From positions 1 through 57,168 of the IMG/VR virus record IMGVR_UViG_3300021976_000017: DNA of 57,168 nt. One strand, 5' to 3'. The notes under the pieces are model-generated. The model was given only the letters and a program-made list of their open reading frames with translations, did no database searches and was not told the DNA's origin. Source of the DNA: a virus. Position numbers and translations under genes: made by a program. Shown here one piece after another: positions 15,418 to 23,046 of this stretch (position 1 is the stretch's first letter; the number at the start of each line of letters is the position of its first letter).

Positions 15418-15899
15418 CCGGCCCTCCGCAGCGGTGGCGTCTCATCCTCGGCCGGGTCGGCGTCGTCGACGGTGTCCTCGTGTCGGCTCAACTCGTCGAG
15501 CCGGTCCCGCACCGTCCGGTACTGCTCGTAGGAGATGTCGAGTTCGGTCATGGTCCGCAGCACCGGCCACCGGCGTGCGATGGCCTGTTCGACGCGGCGG
15601 CGGAGTTCAGCTTCTGGTTGGGCGGTTCGGAATTGGGCGGGCATGGCTGGTCCTTCCCGATGCGACGGCTGCCGTGTACGCGGCAGGGCGTGCATGTCGG
15701 TGGTGACGTCGCTGGCGGTGCCGGCGCTGGATCCGCCGCGATGGTCGACGATGGTGTGGTCCTGGGCGGCGACGAGGTCGCCACCGGGCCGGTCGCCGCG
15801 GCCGAATCGGGTGATGGTGGGGCGGCACCAGCACTGCTCGAACTGTTCATGCGCGGGCTGGCCGGGCAGCGCATGGGCGAAGATGTGGGTGATGATCAC
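15414..15899 (-). CDS. hypothetical protein, 161 aa (or 76 aa from internal start)
   Basis: The ATG at 15899 makes an ATGA overlap with the upstream gene. An internal ATG at 15644 (MPAQFRTAQPEAELRRR) has a good SD (GGAAGG) and begins the more convincing helical part, so both forms may exist. C-terminal acidic tail (HEDTVDDADPAEDE). Overlaps the methyltransferase start by ATGA. Confidence 0.55.
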   Translation of the reverse strand: MIITHIFAHALPGQPAHEQFEQCWCRPTITRFGRGDRPGGDLVAAQDHTIVDHRGGSSAGTASDVTTDMHALPRTRQPSHREGPAMPAQFRTAQPEAELRRRVEQAIARRWPVLRTMTELDISYEQYRTVRDRLDELSRHEDTVDDADPAEDETPPLRRAG

Positions 15900-16135
15900 G
15901 ACACGCTCCGCTGCTGCGCTGTCCGGGCGTGCTCCGTGTGCGCGGCGAGGACGTCCTCGATCGGCGTCCCCGTCTCGATCTCACCGAGAGGTGCCCGCAG
16001 CGTCCGAACATGCGGCTGGCAGGTGCAGGACCAGTTCAGGTGCCGGCCCGGGCCGTACTGGATTCGGATCTGGTGCGGCGCTCTCTCATCGGCCAGCATG
16101 TGGCCCGGCCAGACGATGGGATGCAAGTCGGTCAT
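15896..16135 (-). CDS. hypothetical protein, 79 aa
   Basis: Contains HLNWSCTCQPHVR, with a Cys pair. It looks like a small actinophage early protein of unknown function. ATG start overlaps the upstream stop (TGATG). Confidence 0.65.
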   Translation of the reverse strand: MTDLHPIVWPGHMLADERAPHQIRIQYGPGRHLNWSCTCQPHVRTLRAPLGEIETGTPIEDVLAAHTEHARTAQQRSVS

Positions 16136-16650
16136 CAGGCCACCGTCTTCCAGATCTCGCGGCGCCAGATCATGCCGATCAGTTGATTGCTGACGCCGTA
16201 TTGCTCAGCGACCGCACGGCCCGACGCAACGCCCCGAAGCGCTCTGATCTCAGCGACCTGCGAACCAGTCAGGCGGGCCCTGCCATTGGACTCACCTGAG
16301 CGAGGCTGGCGCCCTAGGATGCTGTACGAGTGCTGCAAGTTCGCGGCGCCAGTGACCCACTCAAGGTTGTCGACGACGTTGTTCGCGGGATTGCCGTCGA
16401 GGTGGTTCACCTGCAGCGATGCCGGGGTCGAACACGGCAGGAATGCGAGCGCGACGGCACGGTGCACGCTGAGCTCTTCCACGTGGTCGCCGTCATGGAG
16501 GATGACCCGTAGGTACCCCTTCGCGCTGACGCGAGGCGTAAGGATCTTGCCCGCAGTGGCGCCCCGCCCGGCCTTGATGCGCCGTACTCGGCCGAAGTCA
16601 CTGACTTCGTAGACACCAGCGAAGGAAACAACCGCGCGCCATTCGCTCAT
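16135..16650 (-). CDS. NUMOD4/HNH homing-type endonuclease, 171 aa
   Basis: N-terminal NUMOD4 motif (WRAVVSFAGVYEVSDFGRVR), central HNH core (VHRAVALAFLP, then QVNHLDGNPANNVVDNLEWV), and a C-terminal helix-turn-helix (AVAEQYGVSNQLIGMI). This is the architecture of free-standing phage homing endonucleases. ATGA overlap fixes the start at 16650. It sits between small early genes, probably as a selfish insertion that does not break a gene. Confidence 0.92.
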   Translation of the reverse strand: MSEWRAVVSFAGVYEVSDFGRVRRIKAGRGATAGKILTPRVSAKGYLRVILHDGDHVEELSVHRAVALAFLPCSTPASLQVNHLDGNPANNVVDNLEWVTGAANLQHSYSILGRQPRSGESNGRARLTGSQVAEIRALRGVASGRAVAEQYGVSNQLIGMIWRREIWKTVA

Positions 16651-17021
16651 GAAGACCTCGCAGTGAGAGTTGGCACGATTAAGGAATCCCAATCTGTTGT
16701 GCGCCACACGTCGAACGGTGCGGATGCGCGTTCGCTGAGCCGGGCGGTGAAGCGCTCCTCTGACCAGTGCGGTTCGCCGCTGATCTGCCGCGCCCAGTCC
16801 GCCTGCTCGGGCGCCAGCCGGCCCTTCGGCCCTTTCAACTCGCGCAGCAGCACCACACCGGCGCGTGCCAGCACGAGGTCAGGGAATCCGATGTGACCTT
16901 GGATCGCGGTGCGCCAGCCTGAGCGTGTCTTGGCTGGCCGGAAGTGGCAGACGGCCCACCGGTTCAGCTGAGCGAGCTTTATCGTCTGGTCGAGCAGCTC
17001 GGCCTCGTCGCGGGGGCTCAC
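16647..17021 (-). CDS. VRR-NUC domain nuclease, 124 aa
   Basis: PD-(D/E)XK-type VRR-NUC: GHIGFPDLVLARAGVVLLRE followed by LKGPKGRL gives the catalytic D and E-x-K. Stand-alone VRR-NUC proteins in phages are thought to act as structure-specific nucleases in recombination or replication. GTG start at 17021 in a GTGA overlap. Confidence 0.85.
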   Translation of the reverse strand: MSPRDEAELLDQTIKLAQLNRWAVCHFRPAKTRSGWRTAIQGHIGFPDLVLARAGVVLLRELKGPKGRLAPEQADWARQISGEPHWSEERFTARLSERASAPFDVWRTTDWDSLIVPTLTARSS

Positions 17022-17290
17022 GCTGCCACCTGCTCTCGGCAACAAATCCCGAACGTCGCCTCATGGTCGGGTGAGTACGCGGCGAGCTGGCCACGGTCCA
17101 GGCGCCGGTTGCAGCCCTCGCAGTCGAGGCGTTCATCCAGCGGCAGCCACGACAGCTTCGGCGCGACCTCATCGGCCGAGAGTTGCGGCTCGAACTCGGC
17201 CAGCAGCAGCGGGCTGGGCGGGTTGTACGGCAGGCCCTTGCAGATGCTGCACTGCCCGGTGAGCATGTCGTGCGCGCAGCGGGTCATCAC
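17018..17290 (-). CDS. zinc-finger-like protein, 90 aa
   Basis: Three Cys clusters: CAHDMLTGQCSICKG, CEGCNRR and CC near the end. Start at 17290 (ATGATG; the second ATG at 17287 is equally possible) overlaps the upstream stop. Unknown function; the nuclease genes on both sides suggest DNA metabolism. Confidence 0.65.
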   Translation of the reverse strand: MMTRCAHDMLTGQCSICKGLPYNPPSPLLLAEFEPQLSADEVAPKLSWLPLDERLDCEGCNRRLDRGQLAAYSPDHEATFGICCREQVAA

Positions 17291-17559
17291 GCGGCTCCTT
17301 CGATGCGGACCAGCCAGCCGATCGCGAGTGCTTCACCTGTATGCGTCTCGGCGTAGTCGTTGTGGAAAGCGCAGGAGGCCGCCCACCACGCCTGGTCGAG
17401 CAGCCGCAGCCCGCGTCGGCCCCGCTTGTGGTGCAGCTCGGTCGTCGCCTGCCCGCAGCCCGCTGGGAACTGGCACCAGGGATGGGCGGCGAGGAACGCG
17501 TCGCGCAGCGGCCGGTACTCGCGTAGTTGCCGCGCCCGCTTCTTCGAGACGGTCCTCAT
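17287..17559 (-). CDS. HNH-family nuclease, 90 aa
   Basis: Small HNH-like enzyme: CQFPAGCGQATTELHHKRGR has the Cys pair and the HH of the first strand, and CAFHNDY is the final HN element. Similar proteins in actinophage early regions are annotated as HNH or NinG-like nucleases. Start ATG 17559. Confidence 0.75.
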   Translation of the reverse strand: MRTVSKKRARQLREYRPLRDAFLAAHPWCQFPAGCGQATTELHHKRGRRGLRLLDQAWWAASCAFHNDYAETHTGEALAIGWLVRIEGAA

Positions 17560-17906
17560 GGTGTCCCGTCCCTTCCGATGGTCTGCAGTTCGGCGCGTAG
17601 ATCAGCGGAGTAGGTGCGGCCAGCGTCTACGCGCGCCTGGGCTTCCTTCATCAGCCGGACAAGGTGACGGACGTGAGCCTCAGCGGCCAGCGCCTGGAAC
17701 TCGATCTGCTCGGTGTCGACGCGGGCCTTGTGGCGGCGGATGTCCATCGATCCCTCAGCGGTGAGGAACGCTTTGGACTCGGAGATGTCTGCGTCCATGC
17801 GTTTGGAGATGGCGTCCTGTTCGGCGTCACGCAGCGACTCGATGACCTTGTGCAGTTCGTCGAGTCGCTGTCCGAGACGCAGGGCGGCGGCGTTGGGGCC
17901 GGTCAC
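17556..17906 (-). CDS. coiled-coil protein, 116 aa
   Basis: Almost wholly helical and charged, consistent with a coiled coil (LDELHKVIESLRDAEQDAIS). Lies directly downstream of recT with a GTGA overlap, so it may be an accessory to recombination. No family recognised. Confidence 0.65.
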   Translation of the reverse strand: MTGPNAAALRLGQRLDELHKVIESLRDAEQDAISKRMDADISESKAFLTAEGSMDIRRHKARVDTEQIEFQALAAEAHVRHLVRLMKEAQARVDAGRTYSADLRAELQTIGRDGTP

Positions 17907-18706
17907 GGCTCGGGCTTCCAGTCAGCGGGTGGCTCGGGCCATGCATCCCCGTCGCCCATCTCGCGGGCGGCAGGCACCTCATCAGCCGCGGGAGCGCCCG
18001 GCGCGGGCTGGGAGTTGAACCCAGAAGCCACGCCGCTCTCCGCGCCGGGCAGGGGCCCCGCGGCAAACTCAGGTTCAACCACCGGCTCCGGTAGCTGCAC
18101 ATCCTCGATCGGCTTGGCCGGCTTGCGTCGAGCGGTGCGCTTGGATGACGTCGGCCTCGCCTCGGCGGGCACGGTCTCATCCGCGTCCTGCAGCTCCTCG
18201 ATCGCGTACGGGATGCCGAGGATCACGTCCGACGCGACGAGGCGGCAGCATTCGCTCGTGGCCCGCGCTACGAGCATCGCCTGCGGCTGCTTACGCCATT
18301 GATCCCGTCCAGCCAGACCGAGCGCCTTGGCCCGGTCGATCGTCCAGATCGATTTCTGGATCTGGTCGGTGCCTTTGCGTCGGCCGCAGACGATCGCTCG
18401 GGTGCTGTTCGCTTCCTCTAGCCACACCTCGTGGCCCTTGGACTGGACGAGCCCCCGGAGGGCGTGAGCGCGCATCGCGGGCGTGCCGGAGATGATGTCG
18501 ATGGAGCGGAGCGCCGCCATGGGGGCGAGCCCGATCTCCTGACCCGTGAGGATCGCGGCGGTCGCCTCGTCCGCCTTGCCGCGCATGGAGTCGGGCACGA
18601 ACGCCGTCTTGACTAGGGACGTGGCGATCTTGTGCGCTTCGCCGGCGTCCATCGCCCACTGCATGAGTTCGGAGACGTGCTGCTCGGGGATCGCTATCTC
18701 GGTCAT
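17903..18706 (-). CDS. recT: RecT-family single-strand annealing protein, 267 aa
   Basis: Residues 1-170 match the RecT pattern: KADEATAAILTGQEIGLAPM, then ALRSIDIISGTPAMRAHALR, then LVARATSECCRLVASDVILG. The C-terminal 90 residues are Pro/Glu-rich and disordered. It pairs with the exonuclease encoded immediately upstream (ATGA overlap), forming a Red/RecET-like recombination system for phage DNA. Confidence 0.85.
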   Translation of the reverse strand: MTEIAIPEQHVSELMQWAMDAGEAHKIATSLVKTAFVPDSMRGKADEATAAILTGQEIGLAPMAALRSIDIISGTPAMRAHALRGLVQSKGHEVWLEEANSTRAIVCGRRKGTDQIQKSIWTIDRAKALGLAGRDQWRKQPQAMLVARATSECCRLVASDVILGIPYAIEELQDADETVPAEARPTSSKRTARRKPAKPIEDVQLPEPVVEPEFAAGPLPGAESGVASGFNSQPAPGAPAADEVPAAREMGDGDAWPEPPADWKPEP

Positions 18707-19461
18707 GACGCTGCCTGGCCTGGCTCGCGCTCCGGGCTGATCAGCCGGTCGCGCATGTCCTTCGTCTGGCGGGCGAGCCACGCCACGTGCTGGAAGATCT
18801 TGAAGCCCTGCGCGAGGTCCACCTCGTACACCGAGTAGCCGTCTGCCCGGATCCACACGGCCATGCCATGGGTGATCCCGAGGTCCGCGATCGGCTGCTC
18901 GTCGCCGTGGTCGTCGAGCCACACATCGGCGTTGGCGTAGGCGCCGAGTTGGATGGCGGTCTCCCCGAAGATCCCCGACCGGCTCGTCTTGTAGTCCATG
19001 AGCGGCACCCCGCCGTCCGGCAGGCGAGCGAGGAGGTCGAACGTCCCCGCATACCCCCACGTGCGGGAAGCGACGACGGTCTCCGTGCGGAGCACCTCGG
19101 GCTTCCATTCGTCGAGGAACGCAATCGCCGACTCGACATGACCCGCGAGCTCCTCGGGCACATCGACTTCCTCGTGGCGGGACAGCTTCTCGGCGAGCGC
19201 GTGAACCTCCGTGCCCCGCTTCGACGCCTGATCAAGATCCATGTAGCGGGCGCGCTTCAACGTGTCGAGCCGCTTCGACGGAGTCTCCTGCGCGAGGTCT
19301 TCCCAGTGGTCGACCGCGTAGGCGGCGGTGGTGTTCGCGGCCCATCCGACCAACGCGGGTTTCGGCATGCCGTCGCCGATGAGCGTCGTCACCCCGTCGG
19401 CCTTCCGGCCGTCGATCTCGTAGGAGTGGCCACGGCCACGGTTGATACGTTTGATCGTCAT
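18703..19461 (-). CDS. PD-(D/E)XK exonuclease, RecB/Cas4-like, 252 aa
   Basis: Nuclease core: GTEVHALAEKL (conserved H region), then WGYAGTFDLLARLPDGG (catalytic D), then PLMDYKTSRSG (D-x-K) and AIQLGAYANA (motif with Q and Y). This is the layout of YqaJ/Cas4-like phage exonucleases that work with RecT. The start at 19461 overlaps the upstream gene by ATGA. Confidence 0.88.
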   Translation of the reverse strand: MTIKRINRGRGHSYEIDGRKADGVTTLIGDGMPKPALVGWAANTTAAYAVDHWEDLAQETPSKRLDTLKRARYMDLDQASKRGTEVHALAEKLSRHEEVDVPEELAGHVESAIAFLDEWKPEVLRTETVVASRTWGYAGTFDLLARLPDGGVPLMDYKTSRSGIFGETAIQLGAYANADVWLDDHGDEQPIADLGITHGMAVWIRADGYSVYEVDLAQGFKIFQHVAWLARQTKDMRDRLISPEREPGQAAS

Positions 19462-19793
19462 CGGGCCAACACCACCGCGGTGAGCAGCAGCGCTGCGAGT
19501 GCAGCCGGGAACACCAGCGGACTAACCCACTCGCGTACACCGAGGACGCGTCGGTCGGAGAACTCCGAGCGGACGATGTGCGCGAACCGCCGCACGACCA
19601 GTTCGAGGTCGCCGCTGCCGGCGTTCTGCAACGGGATCGCTTCCGCGATGAACTCGCGGAGAAGATGGTTCGGCATCCACTCAAACTCGCCGGCGAGCGC
19701 AGCAGGGGCGTCGCTACTGCCGAGCGCGGTCAACGCGGTTTGGGCGAGCACCGCCTCGTCGAGGTCACGGACAGGACGCAGCAAAGTCAGCAT
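19458..19793 (-). CDS. hypothetical protein with C-terminal membrane anchor, 111 aa
   Basis: Soluble helical part followed by one C-terminal transmembrane segment (SPLVFPAALAALLLTAVVLA). Start MLTLLRPVRDLDEA at 19793. Next to the nuclease gene, but no functional link is visible. Confidence 0.65.
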   Translation of the reverse strand: MLTLLRPVRDLDEAVLAQTALTALGSSDAPAALAGEFEWMPNHLLREFIAEAIPLQNAGSGDLELVVRRFAHIVRSEFSDRRVLGVREWVSPLVFPAALAALLLTAVVLAR

Positions 19794-19906
19794 CAGTGGT
19801 TGTCCCTCCGGTCGACGTTGTGCAGGGCAGCCCAGACGAACACGAACGCCACGTTGAACAGCAGCCATGAGCCGAGGCCGACCCACAGCCAGTCGAGGCC
19901 GTTCAC
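19793..19906 (-). CDS. small membrane protein, 37 aa
   Basis: GTG start at 19906 (GTGA overlap with the upstream stop), stop TGATG-coupled to the next gene. One transmembrane helix (LWVGLGSWLLFNVAFVFVW) and a short charged tail. Unknown function. Confidence 0.6.
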   Translation of the reverse strand: MNGLDWLWVGLGSWLLFNVAFVFVWAALHNVDRRDNH

Positions 19907-20211
19907 GGCGTCATCTCCTGCGTCTGCGCCTGCTGCAGGTCGGCGTCCTTGGGCTCGTCTGCTGCTCTCGTCTTGTCCAGGTTGTCGGCGAGGTCGCTGG
20001 CCAGCTCTGCGAGACGCCGCAGCGTGTCCGAGTCGTCGACCAGCAGGATGAGGTCCGCGCCGATGTTCAGGTGCGCCGACCAGTTGCCCGGGTTGCCGAT
20101 CACGACCGACCGCATTTGAATGTCGAGGGGCAGGGTCGTCTGGTAGTTGTGCTGCGAGGCGCTGTAAACGCTGCCCGACTCGTGCCGGTGCAGATGCGTG
20201 TACTTGCTCAT
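19903..20211 (-). CDS. hypothetical protein, 102 aa
   Basis: Beta-rich N-terminal half (SVYSASQHNYQTTLPLDIQ) and a helical acidic C-terminal half. Overlaps both neighbours. No family recognised. Confidence 0.65.
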   Translation of the reverse strand: MSKYTHLHRHESGSVYSASQHNYQTTLPLDIQMRSVVIGNPGNWSAHLNIGADLILLVDDSDTLRRLAELASDLADNLDKTRAADEPKDADLQQAQTQEMTP

Positions 20212-20432
20212 CGGTCGACCTGCAGCATCGTTCCGGCGGCCAAGTGCTGGACGAAGTCAGGGAACTCGTCGGTGACGAACGCGACCCCGCCGCCGGTGTC
20301 GACGTCGACCCGCTTGATGTGTTCATCCCAGTTGGGGCGGTGCATCAGGTCGTGGGCGTGGAGTTCACCGGCCGGGATCGTGATCCGCGCGGCGATGTTC
20401 GCGGGTTGGGCTTTGATCTGCTGTACTTGCAT
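20208..20432 (-). CDS. hypothetical protein, first gene of early operon, 74 aa
   Basis: Soluble protein with MHRPNWDEHIKRVDVD. SD GAGGAAGG upstream of 20432. It is the first gene after the hairpin at 20464-20495, so a promoter for the long early operon should lie just upstream or transcription must read through the hairpin. Confidence 0.65.
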   Translation of the reverse strand: MQVQQIKAQPANIAARITIPAGELHAHDLMHRPNWDEHIKRVDVDTGGGVAFVTDEFPDFVQHLAAGTMLQVDR

Positions 20433-20463
20433 CTGACTGGCCTTCCTCGATGGGTCTGGTCGT

Positions 20464-20495
20464 GGCCGCCCGGGTTCTGGTCCACCCGGGCGGCC
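20464..20495 (-). terminator. 12-bp stem hairpin between regulatory and early operons
   Basis: GGCCGCCCGGGT and ACCCGGGCGGCC flank an 8-nt loop. It lies just after the stop of the gene ending at 20500. With no T-tract it may be a partial terminator or attenuator controlling entry into the early operon. Confidence 0.6.
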
Positions 20496-20499
20496 CCTT

Positions 20500-20715
20500 C
20501 TATTTCGGGGTTGCTCCGGTGGCGGCAGGCTCGGGGGGATGACCCACCGCCACCGGAGCTTTCGGGGCCGCCGCGTGCGCGATCAGGTGTTCCGCGCAGT
20601 AGCGGGTCATGGGGATGACGGGTTGGTCGCAGCGCACCGAGACGCGTTGGCCGTGGTCGATCCAGGGGAGTCGGCCGACGCACTGGTCGAAGTGGCCGAG
20701 GGGCATCGCGCTCAT
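20500..20715 (-). CDS. hypothetical Cys-containing protein, 71 aa
   Basis: MSAMPLGHFDQCVGRLPW, then VRCDQPVIPMTRYCAEHL, looks like a small zinc-binding unit (C-x-x...C-H). The start at 20715 is inside the end of the excisionase-like gene (ATGA). Confidence 0.6.
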   Translation of the reverse strand: MSAMPLGHFDQCVGRLPWIDHGQRVSVRCDQPVIPMTRYCAEHLIAHAAAPKAPVAVGHPPEPAATGATPK

Positions 20716-20957
20716 GACGCTCGCCGCCGGGATCCGGCCGGGCGCAGGTCCCCGGGGTTCGCTGGAACGTGCGTGTGCATGGCGACGATCTGTTCGAGCT
20801 GCGCCTCGCTGAAATGGATCTTGTTGGCGATGCGGGTGTACGGGATGCGGGACTTCTGCACGTTGTCCTGAAGCCACCTCGCGGTGAGTTGCAGACCGTG
20901 CTCGGTCAGCAGCGCCGCAGCCGCTTCAAGGCTGTAGAAGGTGGGGATGCCGGTCAT
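20712..20957 (-). CDS. excisionase-like helix-turn-helix protein, 81 aa
   Basis: MerR/Xis-type fold: TFYSLEAAAALLTEHGLQL, then TARWLQDNVQKSRIPYTRI and KIHFSEAQLEQIVAMH. Directly downstream of the repressor-like gene, a usual place for xis. With the tyrosine integrase at 23036-24352 it is the best candidate excisionase. Confidence 0.65.
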   Translation of the reverse strand: MTGIPTFYSLEAAAALLTEHGLQLTARWLQDNVQKSRIPYTRIANKIHFSEAQLEQIVAMHTHVPANPGDLRPAGSRRRAS

Positions 20958-21202
20958 GCGACCGGCTCGCAGGTCTTGGCCGAGGGGTAGGTGCACAAAG
21001 CAGCGACCGTCGTGTCGAGCGCCGCCGCGATCCGTTCCAGGTCGGCGAGGGAGAAGGGCACCTCGCCGCTGAGGCGCTTGGACAGCGCCGACTCGTGCTT
21101 GAATCCCGCGCTGCGCACGAGGTCGACCTGCGCCCATCCGCGAGTCTTCAACTCGTCTCGGATGACGGCCACGACGTGCTGCGTGATGGGAACTTCCTGC
21201 AT
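20954..21202 (-). CDS. XRE-family repressor/Cro-like regulator, 82 aa
   Basis: Helix-turn-helix at about 20-60: GWAQVDLVRSAGFKHESALS then GEVPFSLADLERIAAALD. The ATG at 21202 is preferred to the upstream in-frame ATG at 21238, which overlaps operator 1. Divergent from another XRE gene at 21320, with palindromes between, forming the lysis-lysogeny switch. Confidence 0.82.
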   Translation of the reverse strand: MQEVPITQHVVAVIRDELKTRGWAQVDLVRSAGFKHESALSKRLSGEVPFSLADLERIAAALDTTVAALCTYPSAKTCEPVA

Positions 21203-21212
21203 GACGTGAAGA

Positions 21213-21229
21213 CTTCCCGTTCTAGGAAG
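21213..21229. promoter_or_regulatory. operator 1, CTTCC-N7-GGAAG
   Basis: 17-bp inverted repeat with perfect 5-bp arms, located 11 bp upstream of the leftward repressor start. The same arms recur at 21252-21268, centre to centre 39 bp away. Confidence 0.65.
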
Positions 21230-21251
21230 CTCTGTCAAGTCAGAGAGAACA

Positions 21252-21268
21252 CTTCCTGTACCGGGAAG
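21252..21268. promoter_or_regulatory. operator 2, CTTCC-N7-GGAAG
   Basis: Second 17-bp inverted repeat with identical arms to operator 1 and different spacer bases. Near the middle of the divergent intergenic region. Confidence 0.65.
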
Positions 21269-21290
21269 TACTCTTAACGCCGAGTTGCTA

Positions 21291-21307
21291 GTTCCCCTGG
21301 GGGGAAC
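21291..21307. promoter_or_regulatory. operator 3, GTTCCCC-N3-GGGGAAC
   Basis: 17-bp perfect palindrome with 7-bp arms, different in sequence from operators 1 and 2. Lies 13 bp upstream of the rightward XRE gene, so it may be the site of the second regulator. Confidence 0.6.
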
Positions 21308-21319
21308 CTAGGCTGGCCA

Positions 21320-21616
21320 GTGATGAGCACCGAGCAGGCGCCGGCCTTGCCGGACAGCGAGGAGTTCCGGAAGGCGCTTGCCGCCGAACTCCGAGCCCTG
21401 CTCGCCCGAAAAAAGCTGACGCAGCGCGTCGTCGCGCAGCGATTCGGCTGGCGCGAGAACGCGGTGTCCAAGCGGCTGAACGGCGCGGGGTGGGACGTGC
21501 GCGACCTGATGGCCCTGTGCTACATGCTCGGCACGGACATCGGTACGGTGACCGAGGCCGCGCGCCAAGCCGCAGCCGCAGAGGCTGACGGCGAGGACGA
21601 CGCCGCCGCACTCTAA
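21320..21616 (+). CDS. XRE-family regulator, 98 aa
   Basis: Helix-turn-helix at about 35-60 (LTQRVVAQRFGWRENAVSKR). GTG at 21320 is followed at once by ATG (21323), so the protein is 97 or 98 aa. Acidic Ala-rich tail. Opposite in direction to the repressor at 20954-21202; which is repressor and which is Cro cannot be told from sequence. Confidence 0.8.
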   Translation: MMSTEQAPALPDSEEFRKALAAELRALLARKKLTQRVVAQRFGWRENAVSKRLNGAGWDVRDLMALCYMLGTDIGTVTEAARQAAAAEADGEDDAAAL

Positions 21617-21703
21617 AGTCGGCGTTAAAAACCTGATTAGCGATCTTCGTCAGTGTCGTGTTAGGTCTGTAAGTTCACCTCAGCCGATCATGACGAAGGG
21701 GCG

Positions 21704-22000
21704 ATGCGTATGCGGCAGGTGACACCAATGATTGAGCGGGTGGGGACAGCAGCAACCTCACTCGTCGGAGGGATCGGTCTACTCGCGGCCAGCTGCGCGG
21801 TAGACAACAGGCCCAGCCACGCGCTGAGCACCGCCGGATGGGTTTTCTTCATGACCGGCGGCGGCCTGTTCCTCCTCCAAGCACTGCTGCACGACCGCAA
21901 CTACTCGCGCGGTCACCGCGACGGCTGGCGGCTCCGCCATAAGGTCGATTCGCACCTGTCGATCGTTCCTGACGAGGACAGGCAGCGCGCCCAGCATTAG
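21704..22000 (+). CDS. small membrane protein in immunity region, 98 aa
   Basis: Two transmembrane helices (about 15-33 and 44-63) and a basic cytoplasmic tail (DRNYSRGHRDGWRLRHK). SD AAGGGG upstream of 21704. Membrane proteins expressed from lysogenic regions often block superinfection; that role is only a guess. Confidence 0.65.
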   Translation: MRMRQVTPMIERVGTAATSLVGGIGLLAASCAVDNRPSHALSTAGWVFFMTGGGLFLLQALLHDRNYSRGHRDGWRLRHKVDSHLSIVPDEDRQRAQH

Positions 22001-22016
22001 TGTCGGCGTGCGAGGA

Positions 22017-22039
22017 GCCGGGCGATCGCCCCGCCCGGC
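22017..22039 (+). terminator. hairpin terminator
   Basis: GCCGGGCG, 7-nt loop, CGCCCGGC, 16 bp after the stop at 22000. No long T-tract. Confidence 0.5.
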
Positions 22040-22176
22040 CCCTTCTCGCAGATCAACGAACACACACCGTAAATGTGACGGTCGATCTTGCCGACGTTTT
22101 CCGATCGGATCAGCACGAAGCGGCATTTAGCGTGTCCCCTACGCCTTCATGATCACCAACCGGGCAGTCTGCGGCC

Positions 22177-22515
22177 GTGGAGGACTGGTCGCGCGTCGGC
22201 GTGCAGATCCGCGCCGCACGCCGCCGCCTCGGCTACACCGTGAAAACCCTGGCTGAAGCGACCCACCTGTCGACCCGCACGATCAACAATCTGGAGCACG
22301 GCCACCAGGGCAACTACGACGACGACACCCTCGGCTTCGTCGAGGCTGCGCTCGGCTGGGACGACGGCGAGATCCGAGCCCGGGCCGCCGGCCAGCGCCC
22401 CCGCCGGACCCACCCCGAGGATCTGCGCCTGGTGATCAGCGCCTGGCCGAGGCTGTCCGAGCCCGACCGGCGGCTGATCGTCCAGATGGTCAGGGAGCGC
22501 CGCGGTCACCGATGA
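22177..22515 (+). CDS. XRE-family transcription regulator, 112 aa
   Basis: Helix-turn-helix at 10-45 (IRAARRRLGYTVKTLAEATH, then LSTRTINNLEHG). GTG start with no SD, so translation may be leaderless. It lies between the immunity switch and the integrase and may be part of the lysogenic programme. Confidence 0.75.
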   Translation: MEDWSRVGVQIRAARRRLGYTVKTLAEATHLSTRTINNLEHGHQGNYDDDTLGFVEAALGWDDGEIRARAAGQRPRRTHPEDLRLVISAWPRLSEPDRRLIVQMVRERRGHR

Positions 22516-22569
22516 CTGGACGCCCGCCGGGGGCCCGGTGGACACTGACGCCAGCATCAGGGGGGAACC

Positions 22570-23046
22570 ATGCTGGCCAAACTCACCATCGCCGCTGTCC
22601 TACTCGCCACAGCCGCCGCGTGCACCTCCGGGAAGCACACCGCCACGAGCACACCGACACCCAGCCCGAGCAGCGGCTCGTCGACGCCAGTCACGGACAC
22701 GCCGACCACTGAGCCCTCGCCGGCCATCGACGAGACCGGCCGCACCACATGCGGCATGTTGAAGGCGAACCGCACGCTGCAGTCCACGATGGGGTTCATC
22801 ATCGTCGCCGGGGTCGTGAACGAAGGCGATGTCCTGCCCACCGTCGACGAGCTGCAGCTCGAGGCGTCCGAGGCGCCGGCCGAATTCCAGCATGGCTTGA
22901 CCAGCCTCGCTGCCGTGCTGCAGGAACTCGACGACTCGCTCGCGGCCGGCGGCGGGGACAGCATCGACACGTCATCAGTGCAGCCCAACGTGAACCAACT
23001 GGTCGGGCTGTGCCGCGCGCGCGGTGTGCCGATCCCTATGGAGTAG
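22570..23046 (+). CDS. secreted lipoprotein, 158 aa
   Basis: Signal peptide with lipobox: MLAKLTIAAVLLATAAACTS, lipidated Cys at 18. A Thr/Ser/Pro-rich linker follows, then a small folded domain with two Cys (C61 and near the end GLCRARG) that could form a disulphide. SD GGGGGG upstream of the ATG. Phage-encoded lipoproteins beside the integrase are often expressed in lysogens (superinfection exclusion or surface change). Convergent with the integrase, overlapping by 11 bp. Confidence 0.8.
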   Translation: MLAKLTIAAVLLATAAACTSGKHTATSTPTPSPSSGSSTPVTDTPTTEPSPAIDETGRTTCGMLKANRTLQSTMGFIIVAGVVNEGDVLPTVDELQLEASEAPAEFQHGLTSLAAVLQELDDSLAAGGGDSIDTSSVQPNVNQLVGLCRARGVPIPME

